Assembly (NCBI GenBank): GCA_043554545.1
Contig: CP121337.1
Span: 62,001 to 126,000, forward strand
Reading direction: 5' to 3'
Source: UBA7330 sp043554545
GTDB lineage: Bacteria; Bacteroidota; Bacteroidia; Cytophagales; Cyclobacteriaceae
Length of the DNA stretch: 64,000 bases
Shown here: one piece after another, positions 1 through 9,245 of the stretch
Numbering within the stretch: the stretch's first letter is position 1
Layout of the letters: every line of letters starts with the position of its first letter
Position numbers and translations under genes: made by a program
The notes under the pieces: model-generated
Database searches by the model: none
Told to the model about the DNA's origin: nothing
The model's input: only the letters and a program-made list of their open reading frames with translations

Positions 1-3000
1 GGCATTCCATCCTGAGCTAAGTGGTTTGGTTGTGGCAGGTCCGGTAATCAGGTTATCATCAGGAAGTTGGATTGACAGACTCTTGGTGGATATGATCCAA
101 TAACCATTTCCTCCGGTTAGACTAGCCTGGATTGTACTAAGGTCACTTGTATTTCCATTATTGAAACCAAGAATTCTCCATTCTGATCCCTGACCTTCAT
201 TGGTTAAGTCTGGGAATACGTCACCAATGGTTGTACTCGTGAATGGTACGCCGATTAACCGATAATTATTAACACTACTTCCAACACTTAATAAGGAATT
301 ATTCACAGCATTGGAGATTAACCTGATGGTAAAGGTTCTTGTAAAAGTAAGATCTGTATCATCTGTGGTGGTAACGCTGATGCTATAATTACCTTCCGGA
401 AGATCATCTTTTAGTGTTAATACTCCAGCGGAAGAAAGCTCGAAGCTTGCATTGTCCGTACCGCCAGAAGTAAAACTATAGGTGTGCGTATCACTGTCAC
501 CATCAATGGTCATAAAGCTGCCGACGGTTGCACCAGGCCCCTGGTTTTCATTGATGGTACTGTTTGATAACATAAGGCCGGAAGGAGCTTCTCCTGCACG
601 GCCTACGGTAATGGTAAATTCCTGAGAGGTACTTAAGCCTCCCTGGTCAGTGCTTGAAATAGTTACATTGTAGGTGTCATCAGTCATAGGGGCAGAAACC
701 GTAATTAGCAAATTACTGCCTGCGGTACTAAATGTTGCCGTGCCATCATTAACAGTGATTTGATAGTTGAAACTATCTCCAGCATCCGGGTCAACTGTTG
801 ATAGAGACCCAACAATTTCATCAATATAAAATGAAGATTCTTCAATAAATTCATTTGATAGATTTATCGCTGTCGGCGCTTCATTTACATTGGATAAGGT
901 AAGTCCAATCTCGCTTTGAAATGTTCCTCCGCGATTGTCATTTACCTCTATTCTGATACTGTAGGAAGACTTATCCGTTTCAAAATCAAATGTGCTATTC
1001 GTTAGTAATTCACTGCCATTGATCTGAAAGAGATTATTGTCAGTATCACCTGTTCCAGCAACCAGACTGTAAGTAATTAGATCATCATCAGGATCATTAT
1101 CAGAAATATTCGCAACCAGGGTACCGATAGTCAGATTCTCATCAAATGCGGTAGCATCCAGGTTAAAATCAGTCGGTGGATTATTAACGTTATTAACATT
1201 AATGTTAAGTGTTGTAGCGTCTGTATTGTTGGTTTCATTTTCCTCGTTTACTACCCCTTGACCATCAATAACAGCAATCACAAAATAGTCACCGTCTGCT
1301 GTAGCTGAAGGTATAGTCGTCTGAATAATATTGAAGACAGTCTCGTCTATCACAAGGCCTGAGGCAAAATTCACATTTTCTAGGAATTGATCTGCACCAT
1401 CGTATGTAGCATCTGCAGATAGATAGAAGTCCAGATCAAATGTTTCAGCGTCAGCTGCTCCAATATTTTCTACTGTATAGGAAATGGAAAGTGTTTCATT
1501 TTGAGCGATACTTTTTGGATTTACTGCGAGAGAGATTACGTCCAGGTCAGATAATTGAGTGATAGTTGCATTTCCTACAATCAGGTCATTACCACTTGTT
1601 GCCTCATTAGTGATGGTACCATCAGTGGTTGTTCCGTTCATCTTCCAGTAACCAATCAACCCAGGTGTAGCAGCATCAATTTCAGTTTTTATATTTCGCC
1701 TGATTTCTTCTTCTGTTCTGGCATCATCCCAGAACCTTAATTCATCTACCCCACCGGTAAAATTTCCAATTCGCAACATGTTAGAAGCGGAAACAAAGTC
1801 AACTACTCCCAAAGAACCTGAGAAGACACCGTTGATATAAACATCCAGGTTACTTGAGCTAGGCGTGGTATATACCAGTGCCACATGCCTCCAGGTGTTA
1901 TTTGCGTATGTATCATCTCCAAAATCTAAAGTATTGTTACTGGCAGTGCCACTGATTTCTGTTGTGATCAAGCCTGTTGGAAAGCTTAACAAATCAGTGG
2001 AGGTGTAATGAACAATTCCATGAAGGGGTGTATATGAGGTGCCATCATCAATGCCCCGGGTTACCAACTCCATGAAAGTAGCTGTTGATGGATTTACATC
2101 ATCAAAATTGACGAGTGCTTCCATGGTAAATTCTGATCGGTTTTCTAGCTGAATATTGGATGGTATGAATGCATCGGCATCACCCAGATATACATCCGTG
2201 TCTACATCTGTTGCAAGAAAACCGCCCAGTGGTGCAATATTGCTCTGATCGAAAATATCTATCTTAACATCAGCCAGGTCAGCTGCTTTTCCAAGCAGTG
2301 TTCCATCCTCATTGGTAAATACCATGGCCATTTGTGCTGCTACGAAATTGTCTGTAACACCAAAATAGCTTCGTGGGGTAATGGTTATCTCCCAAACGCC
2401 ACCATTTAAGACCATCTCGCCTATGCCGTCATCCACTCCAAAATTTCCAACGGGATTGGTCCACTCACCTGTTTCCACATCTTCCGGTGCGATCAGCCCG
2501 GCATACATATATACTTTGCTGGCTCCTATCAAATCATCAACCGGATAAGAAAGTTGTGGATAATATTGAATGGTAATCGTTTCATCCAGTGTGAAATAGG
2601 GTGTTAGCGATTGTGCCACGGGAGTTACTAAATTTACCGGAGTGGCAAAGACGGAATTAAAATTAATTCCACCTGCATCATTACCGGCGGTAACCTCAAT
2701 ATAGTATTCAATATCAGTACTCAATCCAGTGATGGTATAGGTAGTTTCATCCTGAGCTAATTCAATGTTTCCGGATATAAGGTCTGGGTCTTCCCAATAA
2801 ACTTCATAATAGGTTTCATCCGGACCATCATCCCAGGTGAGTTGTATAGACCCGGGACCGATAACTTTTACGACGACATTTTGAGGTGTTGTAGGGTCAG
2901 GGGGGTAGGAATTATACAGGTCCCGTATTTCTTCTTCAGTAAGGGCATAGTTAAAAATTTTGGCTTCATCTACTATTCCTGATAGGAATTGGTCTGAGTC

Positions 3001-3756
3001 GGGGAAATGGCCATTCTCACCCAGACTAAATGTTTCTACATCAAAATTCAGTGCTACTGGTGCAGTGCCGCTGTTTAATGGAGTGCCATCCAGATAACCT
3101 GTAACTGTCGTACCGTCCCAGGTAACTGCCAGGTGGGTCCAGCCAAAAGAAGTAGCGCCAATATTGACAATGCCCAATCCGCTGCCACCGGTGTCCCCTT
3201 CAAAAAAAGCAAAATCACCATTGTTAGCTACAATTTGAAAGATACGGTCAGTGGATTCAAGTCCGATGATGTGCTGCGCTGAAGTTGAGGTTGGATCATC
3301 AAGATTTACCCAAACAGAAACCGTAAAACCGGTAAAATTAATTGGTGTAGTGAAGGGGAAAGCATTTGTTACCCGGGTAGCTCCATCAAAGTAAAAAGCC
3401 TTCTCCGAAAGCCCTGCAACATCCAAATCATAAGTTTGTGTTCCACTATAAGCAGCTGTATACATATTGCCACTGACATCATCCAGGTTGAGGTCAAATG
3501 GGTAGTGGGCAATTAAACCAGGCGTTATCGTTGCTGTGGTACGACTACTGATAGAGCCCGCATTTAAAATAAAATTGGTAGAAGTGGAGGGTCCTGAGGA
3601 GATTTCGCCAATTGCACCATTGAGTTGAAAGGAGGTGCTGGTAGCAGTTTCTGAGCCAGAATTTAAGGTGCTGGATTTCAGGGCAAAGTTTTGTGAACTC
3701 GCAACTACAGAAGATAGGAGGCAAAAAGAAGTAATGTAAAACCTAATTTGATTCAT
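1..3756 (-). CDS. Large modular secreted surface protein (LamG, FN3, CARDB, cadherin-like), C-terminus outside window
   Basis: The reading frame is open from an ATG at 3756 to the left edge, at least 1252 codons, so the C-terminus is missing. It starts with a signal peptide (about residues 1-21). Then come a LamG-type jelly roll (about 82-275, opening GLIAHYPFD), a fibronectin III-like module (about 285-370), a second LamG (about 515-690), a CARDB-like domain (about 740-845), and three cadherin-like repeats near 860, 958 and 1058. A W-R-x-x-G-F / GYWI module lies around 1147-1222. Such architecture is usual for extracellular adhesins of Bacteroidota exported by type IX secretion; a C-terminal sorting domain would lie beyond the window. 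It sits 30 bp downstream of the next minus-strand gene, probably in the same transcription unit. The domain calls come from reading the translation, and the ligand is unknown. Confidence 0.85.
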   Translation of the reverse strand, partial: MNQIRFYITSFCLLSSVVASSQNFALKSSTLNSGSETATSTSFQLNGAIGEISSGPSTSTNFILNAGSISSRTTATITPGLIAHYPFDLNLDDVSGNMYTAAYSGTQTYDLDVAGLSEKAFYFDGATRVTNAFPFTTPINFTGFTVSVWVNLDDPTSTSAQHIIGLESTDRIFQIVANNGDFAFFEGDTGGSGLGIVNIGATSFGWTHLAVTWDGTTVTGYLDGTPLNSGTAPVALNFDVETFSLGENGHFPDSDQFLSGIVDEAKIFNYALTEEEIRDLYNSYPPDPTTPQNVVVKVIGPGSIQLTWDDGPDETYYEVYWEDPDLISGNIELAQDETTYTITGLSTDIEYYIEVTAGNDAGGINFNSVFATPVNLVTPVAQSLTPYFTLDETITIQYYPQLSYPVDDLIGASKVYMYAGLIAPEDVETGEWTNPVGNFGVDDGIGEMVLNGGVWEITITPRSYFGVTDNFVAAQMAMVFTNEDGTLLGKAADLADVKIDIFDQSNIAPLGGFLATDVDTDVYLGDADAFIPSNIQLENRSEFTMEALVNFDDVNPSTATFMELVTRGIDDGTSYTPLHGIVHYTSTDLLSFPTGLITTEISGTASNNTLDFGDDTYANNTWRHVALVYTTPSSSNLDVYINGVFSGSLGVVDFVSASNMLRIGNFTGGVDELRFWDDARTEEEIRRNIKTEIDAATPGLIGYWKMNGTTTDGTITNEATSGNDLIVGNATITQLSDLDVISLAVNPKSIAQNETLSISYTVENIGAADAETFDLDFYLSADATYDGADQFLENVNFASGLVIDETVFNIIQTTIPSATADGDYFVIAVIDGQGVVNEENETNNTDATTLNINVNNVNNPPTDFNLDATAFDENLTIGTLVANISDNDPDDDLITYSLVAGTGDTDNNLFQINGSELLTNSTFDFETDKSSYSIRIEVNDNRGGTFQSEIGLTLSNVNEAPTAINLSNEFIEESSFYIDEIVGSLSTVDPDAGDSFNYQITVNDGTATFSTAGSNLLITVSAPMTDDTYNVTISSTDQGGLSTSQEFTITVGRAGEAPSGLMLSNSTINENQGPGATVGSFMTIDGDSDTHTYSFTSGGTDNASFELSSAGVLTLKDDLPEGNYSISVTTTDDTDLTFTRTFTIRLISNAVNNSLLSVGSSVNNYRLIGVPFTSTTIGDVFPDLTNEGQGSEWRILGFNNGNTSDLSTIQASLTGGNGYWIISTKSLSIQLPDDNLITGPATTKPLSSGWNA

Positions 3757-3786
3757 GCTATTTATATTTCTATTACTTCAAAGGGG

Positions 3787-5370
3787 TTATTTTACTTCAT
3801 CCATTGTGTACCGAATTTTTACCCCATAGATATAAATGCTACTATCAGTGGGTAAACTAATCAAAACAACATAGCTAGAATTTTCGTTATCTACCCTTAT
3901 GTCAAGGTCTGCTGCCGAACTTAACTGAGCCGGACCGCCATCTCCGGAAATACCAGTAGCGGCCAATTCTGAAATATTAGGTGAAACCAATGATGACCTA
4001 TTTAAAGTAGCGAATACGGTATAGGTTGCATTCGCATCGAAAACCAGAACGCTAAAATCTTTTATCAAAACACTATCTGGTAACTCAACAGGAGCCGATA
4101 GCAGTACCATTGTTCCTGCAGTTGGTCCAGATGGGTATTTAAAAACGCCATTAGATGCACCATTCATCCAGTATGAACCAGCAGGATTTTGTGCAATACT
4201 AAATGCGGAAGCATTGATGCTGTGATAAGCAACACGTGGTTGACTATATTTATACGATGTTGCCTCAACTGATCCTGTTGTTGCTATATTCCCACTAACA
4301 CTTAGTTTTTCAGGAGGAGTTTCCGTTCCAATCCCTACATTTCCGGAGAAATAATTGATATCCTCACCGTATGTAGAGACACCGTATTTAATACCAGAAG
4401 TTGTTCCAAAATGATTGATAGTCAGGCCCCATGAATTACCTGTCCCGCTATTGCCTAAGTCTGCATAATAACCGTATTTATCACCTGTTGAAGAGCCATC
4501 TATGTAGTTATATATACCCATCGCCAAACTTGCCCCGGCGTACAAATTCTCCAGATACATCGACCAATTATTTTCATTATCAATTGAGCCTTCTGTGATT
4601 AAGGAAAATTTATATGAAGGGCCAATTGGTGCTGTACCTATACCAATATTTCCGAAATCATCTACTCTTATTCTTTCTACTCCATTCGTGTAAAATGAAA
4701 GATTACCGGCCAGGTCTACCTCTAATCCGGTATCATCATCATCAATGGCTAAATCAATCACTGGAGCTGCGCCACCCACGTCCTGATTTCCACCTATGTA
4801 TACATTGCCGTTAGAAGGGAATAAATTCACTGTTCCTACGACTCCTCCTGCAACTCTGGTGGAATCGCTATAACCTGCCACTCTCGTGGAGTCACTGTAC
4901 CCTGCAACCCTGGTGGAATCGCTGTACCCTGCCACCCTGGTGGAGTCGCTGTACCCTGCTACTCTGGTGGAATCGCTGTATCCTGCCACTCTCGCCGAAT
5001 CTGCATAATTGGAGGAAAGGCTGTAGGCTGAACTAGACAATTCAATTCTGGGTGTGAGGATTTCACTACTTACCGTAATTTCCAGGTATAATTGTTGAGA
5101 AAAAATAGCAGGGTCAAGGGGATTTACACTCCCAAGTTTCACATTGAAGATGCCGTTTATGACTGTAACAGTTGGCTGACTTTCAGACCATAAGCTGTTA
5201 CCTGCTACATCTGCATCAAACAAGTCAAAGTCAATGGCATAATCCCCATCAGCAATCATGTTCCCGGCACCATCAGTGAGGTTTCCCTGGAAATTCATAG
5301 TCGTTGGGACCTGACCCAGTGCAGAAAATGCGATAAAAAACGCTAAAAGTAAAAGGCTTGTATTCTTCAT
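3787..5370 (-). CDS. Exported fibre-like surface protein with YSDSTRVAG tandem repeat
   Basis: This 527-residue protein has a signal peptide ending near AFSALGQ. It then has the N-terminal module found in many Bacteroidota tail-fibre-like proteins (M-N-F-Q-G-N-L-T-D... through L-Y-L-E-I-T-V and P-R-I-E-L-S-S-S-A-Y-S). The same module opens the 918-residue fibre at 6373-9129. After it come five YSDSTRVAG units plus one YADSARVAG unit, then fibre-type segments with NIGIGT/NVGIGT turns. The C-terminal 130 residues look like a globular beta domain with no family I can name. There is no S74 chaperone, unlike the neighbour. It is probably an outer-surface adhesin or filament; its role is inferred from architecture only. 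Confidence 0.75.
   Translation of the reverse strand: MKNTSLLLLAFFIAFSALGQVPTTMNFQGNLTDGAGNMIADGDYAIDFDLFDADVAGNSLWSESQPTVTVINGIFNVKLGSVNPLDPAIFSQQLYLEITVSSEILTPRIELSSSAYSLSSNYADSARVAGYSDSTRVAGYSDSTRVAGYSDSTRVAGYSDSTRVAGYSDSTRVAGGVVGTVNLFPSNGNVYIGGNQDVGGAAPVIDLAIDDDDTGLEVDLAGNLSFYTNGVERIRVDDFGNIGIGTAPIGPSYKFSLITEGSIDNENNWSMYLENLYAGASLAMGIYNYIDGSSTGDKYGYYADLGNSGTGNSWGLTINHFGTTSGIKYGVSTYGEDINYFSGNVGIGTETPPEKLSVSGNIATTGSVEATSYKYSQPRVAYHSINASAFSIAQNPAGSYWMNGASNGVFKYPSGPTAGTMVLLSAPVELPDSVLIKDFSVLVFDANATYTVFATLNRSSLVSPNISELAATGISGDGGPAQLSSAADLDIRVDNENSSYVVLISLPTDSSIYIYGVKIRYTMDEVK
4846..5007 (-). repeat. Six in-frame 27-bp tandem units
   Basis: Six consecutive 27-bp units each encode nine residues (five YSDSTRVAG, one YADSARVAG) on the minus strand. 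The units differ mainly at third codon positions and the last one (4981-5007) is the most diverged. Unit length is a multiple of three, so copy-number change would lengthen or shorten the stalk without breaking the frame. Confidence 0.93.
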
Positions 5371-5419
5371 CTTTGTATTTGCTCTATGTCTTCTGTAAAT
5401 CTTTTTTCTTTATTTTCTT

Positions 5420-6154
5420 TTATTGGTTATCTGGATCTGCCGGTGGATCAGGTAAATTCTCTCCACCACCGCCCCCTCCGGGACCATCTGGTGTTGGCTC
5501 ACCTCCGAGTAGGAAGTAGGCTGCAGCACCGCCGCCCAAAGCGATTGGTGCGATGATCAGCAGAGGACTTCCACCTGAAATTTTCAAATCTTTTTCTCCG
5601 TAAGCAGCCGAATTTTCTGAGGGTGTCACACGTAAGGTGTAATTTCCCTTTTCAATATTTTTGGGAAGCTGTCTGATTAGTTTGTTTGCATCCACCGTCC
5701 CTAAAGGTATGGAGCGATTCAGTCCGTCGATGAGTTCAACCGTATAAGGAGCTCTGTTCTGATAACCTGTCCATGAGACTTCAAGTTGTTTACCCTTCTT
5801 TACCTTGCTATCACCACTAACAACTAATGGAAAAGTGGTCGCTTCAATTTCTACTCTTAACCGAAGTTGGGAGCCCTGGCCTCCCAGATCTGATGGGCTG
5901 AGGTCAAAAGTAACCTGCTGTCCTGGTGCCACGTCCTTTTTAGTTACTGATAATCTGCGGAATTCACCACCATTCAGGGAGCTGAACAACTGAACGTCAT
6001 ACCTTTCTCTGGCAGAGTATTTTTCAGATATGTTTAGTTGAAGGTAAATGTTTCCATTGGGTTCCTGTTTGAAGTCACCAATGTTGATTTTCTGAGCATT
6101 GGCAGCAATGAAAGTAAAAACAAAGAGTGAAAGGACTAGTAAACTTCTCAACAT
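5420..6154 (-). CDS. Exported protein with C-terminal membrane anchor and Gly/Pro/Asp tail
   Basis: This 244-residue protein has a clear signal peptide (about 1-20, ending IAANAQ) and a beta-rich middle. The section around residues 115-190 reads like an Ig-like or FN3-like module (K-G-K-Q-L-E-V-S-W-T-G). A hydrophobic segment near 196-217 (LLIIAPIALGGGAAAYFLLGG) is followed by a tail of glycine, proline and aspartate. The ending resembles a membrane anchor with a short exposed tail. It lies between two fibre genes on the same strand, 49 bp upstream of the 3787-5370 gene, so it may be an assembly or anchoring partner for them. I do not recognise a named family. Confidence 0.7.
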   Translation of the reverse strand: MLRSLLVLSLFVFTFIAANAQKINIGDFKQEPNGNIYLQLNISEKYSARERYDVQLFSSLNGGEFRRLSVTKKDVAPGQQVTFDLSPSDLGGQGSQLRLRVEIEATTFPLVVSGDSKVKKGKQLEVSWTGYQNRAPYTVELIDGLNRSIPLGTVDANKLIRQLPKNIEKGNYTLRVTPSENSAAYGEKDLKISGGSPLLIIAPIALGGGAAAYFLLGGEPTPDGPGGGGGGENLPDPPADPDNQ

Positions 6155-6184
6155 AGGCGGATTATCTAAAGGGCGTCACTTTTC

Positions 6185-6192
6185 CAAAAATA
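6185..6192 (-). promoter_or_regulatory. Putative TAnnTTTG -7 element before the 6154 gene
   Basis: The minus strand reads TATTTTTG, a full match to the Bacteroidota -7 consensus TAnnTTTG, about 30 bases before the ATG at 6154. A TTTG occurs upstream, but the spacing is shorter than ideal, so only the -7 element is proposed. It would make 5420-6154, 3787-5370 and the large gene one transcript separate from the 918-residue fibre. Confidence 0.4.
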
Positions 6193-6372
6193 GTCTTACA
6201 ATTTAATCAAATTGCAATAAAAAGTTTGAAATGTGAAAACTTTTATTAAAATATTTACATCTATAGCTATTTTAATGTCGGGCGGTCTCCAAATAAAATT
6301 GCTTAAGTAAACATAAATCAATATTTATTAAAATGCATTTTGCCGTTATAAAATCTTGAATGGCCTTAGAGA

Positions 6373-9129
6373 TTAGTTCTCTACCTGTTCCAGCATGGCT
6401 TCTATCCGGTTGAGCCGTTCGTCGTACTCCTTTTCCTGTTTTTTATTGACCAATTTCAGTTCCAAAATTTCTGCATTCAGCTGATCGATCAACAATTGTT
6501 GTTCCTGTACTGCTTTGACAACAGGAGCGATCAAATCGTTGTATCGAACCGTATAGTATTCGCCATCCTTGTTGTACATATTCACTTCCCGATCACCTAA
6601 GGCGGCTTTCAACTCCTGAGCAATGAACCCATAATCGATTTTGTTATTGCCTTTTTTCAAGGTGTATTGTACCGGTCGAAGTTGACGGATGAAGTCAAGG
6701 CCCAGTTCACTATCCTGGATATCTTTTTTTAATCTACGATCAGATACTGCTGAGTAATTGACCTGACCTTCTATTGCGGTTACAAAACTGCTCCCAATAC
6801 GGACTTTATTGTTTGCATTAACATAGGCGTTAGCACCGATAGCAGTAGCGTTGGTTAGACCATCTACAGTTACGTCAGCACCTGCACCAATTAATGTAGT
6901 TGTATTCCCATTTGTAAATGGTATTCCGGATGCAAAACCCGCACCCGCATTGTCCCCAATAAAGGTATTGCTCACACCTGTAAGGAGTTCAGACATAGTG
7001 AGAGAACCAACAGCTACATTTTGCTGGCCGGTTGTGTTTTTTTGCATGGTGTAAGCTCCAATAGAAACGTTACGTGGCCCAGTAGTATTTAATCTATTTG
7101 AAGCAATCCCGATCGCTACACTTTCATCACTTAAAGCGCTATTTAATGCTTCTCTACCAATCGCTACATTATTATTCCCATCTATGTTGTTAAGCATCGA
7201 GTTAGCCCCTATTGAGATGTTAGAATTACCTATCGTATTGTTTACCAAGGCACCGCTACCAACCGCTACATTATCTGTACCTGTGGTATTGGCAGCAAGA
7301 ACTTCTACTCCAATGGCTGTATTACCTGATGATGTATTAAATTTCAGAGCGTTAAACCCCACAGCCACATTACCACTTCCACTTATTCCTTCACTCAAAG
7401 CGTATGTTCCAATAGCGACATTTCGAATTCCATCGATGTTTTTGTGAAGTGCATAAAACCCCAGCGCCGAACTTTCAATTCCAGTCGTATTTGAAGTCAT
7501 GGTAAATCCGCCTATCGCTGTATTTCGAAGCCCGTCAATATTATCCCGGAGTGCACTTGCGCCGATAGCTGTAAGATCAAAACCCGTGGTGTTTTCGATT
7601 GCTGCTTTGTCCCCAATGGCCACATTACCTCCTCCGGTTGTGTTTTTAGTTAGAGAATAAGCGCCAATAGCCACATTGTTAGAAGCAGTGTTGTTTGTCA
7701 ATGCCGATCTACCAATAGCCACATTTTCAAACATACTGGTTCCTACTGAAAGCGCATCTAGTCCAACTGCGACGTTACCGTTTCCATCCAGGTTATTTAA
7801 AAGGGCTGCTGCACCAATTGCGGTGTTTTGAATCCCAATGGTATTTAAAGCTTGTGCCCCGTCACCAATGGCTGTATTCTGATTTCCGGTGGTATTCTGA
7901 AAAAGTGCATTGTTACCGACAGCTACATTTCTCTGTCCTACCGTATTTGCCTGTAAGGCCTGTATACCTACACCCGTATTGTACTCCCCAATAGTATTAG
8001 ATTCCATGGATGCATAACCAACAGCTGTATTACCCGGGCCTGTAGTATTGGATATTAGCGAATAAGTACCAATGGCTGTAGTATTGTTGGCCTGGTTATT
8101 TATCAGCGCATCATAACCAACTGCTACATTGTATGTACCATTGCCTGTTGCAAAAGCGCCGGAGCCCAGCGCGGTGTTTCCAATGCCTGTAGTAATACCA
8201 CCCATCGCTCTCGAACCGATGGCGGTGTTGTCTCTGCCATCAGTATTAGAATCTAAAGTCTGATAGCCAATACCTACATTGTCATTTCCTAGGGTGTTAG
8301 CTACCAAAGCACTATCCCCCATGGCTATATTTCGTTCACCGGAGATATTTGATTTCATAGCTCTCGATCCAACGGCGGTGTTATCTTGACCTGTCGTGTT
8401 GTTGATCAAGGCATCTCTGCCAATCCCAATATTTCCAGTACCGTCGGTATTGTTTTCCAAGGCATAAGTACCAATGGCTACATTGTCGCTACTTGTTGTT
8501 GTTAAATTCAAGGCCTGATAACCGATTGCAATGTTGGTGCCACCGGTGGTGTTGCTTCCTAATGCGTATGAACCTATGGCAATATTTTGTGAACCTCCGT
8601 TATTATTTTCCAATGCACCAGTGCCATATGCCTCATTAAAAAAACCACTGCCTTGTTCTTTGGTGAAGGAGGAAAAACCCAATGCAGTGTTCGTCTGGTC
8701 TAATTTTCCCGATGGTTGACCGGCTACTCTGAAGAGTAAGCTGTCTTTTCCTACCAATGATCCCGCTATCAGGCTGTAGGGTGTGCTATTTAAAGCAATT
8801 CTTGGAGCGAGTGTTTCCGTTCCATCTATTGTAATCTCCAAGTATAAAGGTTGGCTAAATAAGGAAGGCGTTAAAGGGTTGGTGGCTCCAAGTTGTACAT
8901 TTAGTTGACCACCATTCACGCTAATTCCTGTTTGTAATTCTGTCCAAACTTCATTTCCTAAAGTGAGCGCATCATACAGATAGAAATTAAAACTATGAGA
9001 GCCATCTGCAACAGGATCACCAGTGCCTGGATCAGTTAAGCTGCCCTGAAAACTAATGGTTCCAGGCACCTGTGCGCTCGTAGATAATACAGCCAGCACT
9101 AAAAGGAGAATTGTACCTATTCTTTTCAT
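6373..9129 (-). CDS. Large repeat fibre with YadA-head-like repeats and C-terminal S74 chaperone
   Basis: This is a 918-residue secreted fibre. After a signal peptide (1-19, ending STSAQ) comes the same N-terminal module as in the 3787-5370 gene. About 32 copies of a 16-17-residue repeat follow, of form N-[TVI]-A-[IV]-G-x-x-A-L-x-x-N-T-x-G-x-x (about residues 181-718), like the left-handed beta-roll of trimeric autotransporter heads. A peptidase S74 (phage tail-spike chaperone) domain begins near residue 792 with SDRRLKKDI, where family members cut just before the serine after trimerisation. It ends in a coiled coil of about 45 residues. In the known family the chaperone drives trimerisation and releases itself. 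No phage genes are near, so this is more likely a host surface fibre. Confidence 0.85.
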   Translation of the reverse strand: MKRIGTILLLVLAVLSTSAQVPGTISFQGSLTDPGTGDPVADGSHSFNFYLYDALTLGNEVWTELQTGISVNGGQLNVQLGATNPLTPSLFSQPLYLEITIDGTETLAPRIALNSTPYSLIAGSLVGKDSLLFRVAGQPSGKLDQTNTALGFSSFTKEQGSGFFNEAYGTGALENNNGGSQNIAIGSYALGSNTTGGTNIAIGYQALNLTTTSSDNVAIGTYALENNTDGTGNIGIGRDALINNTTGQDNTAVGSRAMKSNISGERNIAMGDSALVANTLGNDNVGIGYQTLDSNTDGRDNTAIGSRAMGGITTGIGNTALGSGAFATGNGTYNVAVGYDALINNQANNTTAIGTYSLISNTTGPGNTAVGYASMESNTIGEYNTGVGIQALQANTVGQRNVAVGNNALFQNTTGNQNTAIGDGAQALNTIGIQNTAIGAAALLNNLDGNGNVAVGLDALSVGTSMFENVAIGRSALTNNTASNNVAIGAYSLTKNTTGGGNVAIGDKAAIENTTGFDLTAIGASALRDNIDGLRNTAIGGFTMTSNTTGIESSALGFYALHKNIDGIRNVAIGTYALSEGISGSGNVAVGFNALKFNTSSGNTAIGVEVLAANTTGTDNVAVGSGALVNNTIGNSNISIGANSMLNNIDGNNNVAIGREALNSALSDESVAIGIASNRLNTTGPRNVSIGAYTMQKNTTGQQNVAVGSLTMSELLTGVSNTFIGDNAGAGFASGIPFTNGNTTTLIGAGADVTVDGLTNATAIGANAYVNANNKVRIGSSFVTAIEGQVNYSAVSDRRLKKDIQDSELGLDFIRQLRPVQYTLKKGNNKIDYGFIAQELKAALGDREVNMYNKDGEYYTVRYNDLIAPVVKAVQEQQLLIDQLNAEILELKLVNKKQEKEYDERLNRIEAMLEQVEN
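6970..8590 (-). repeat. About 32 units of a 51-bp (17-residue) coding repeat
   Basis: The translation shows about 32 consecutive units of mostly 17 residues (a few of 16) with conserved N-x-A-[IV]-G at the start and N-T-x-G near the end. The DNA copies are well diverged, so this is an old expansion held by protein selection, not a recent slippage array. The 16-residue units lose a residue at the turn before the next N-x-A. Confidence 0.9.
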
Positions 9130-9245
9130 TTATTTAATAATTAACAGTTCGCAAAAAAGCCTGGTAACAAAGCGAGTATTAGGCTTGTTAAGTTACCTTA
9201 GCGATCTTATTAGCTTAGTAATTTATTCAAAATTAAATTCAAATC

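Noticed and set aside
4846..5007. Possible CRISPR array
   Set aside because: Units are contiguous with no spacers and lie in frame inside a coding region.
6851..8719. Plus-strand reading frames antisense to the S74 fibre gene
   Set aside because: They mirror the 17-residue repeat on the other strand and have low-complexity Pro/Val/Ala composition; no start signals or domain features.
6373..9129. Prophage remnant based on the S74 tail-spike domain
   Set aside because: No terminase, capsid, tail, lysis or integrase genes nearby; all neighbours are exported host-type proteins.
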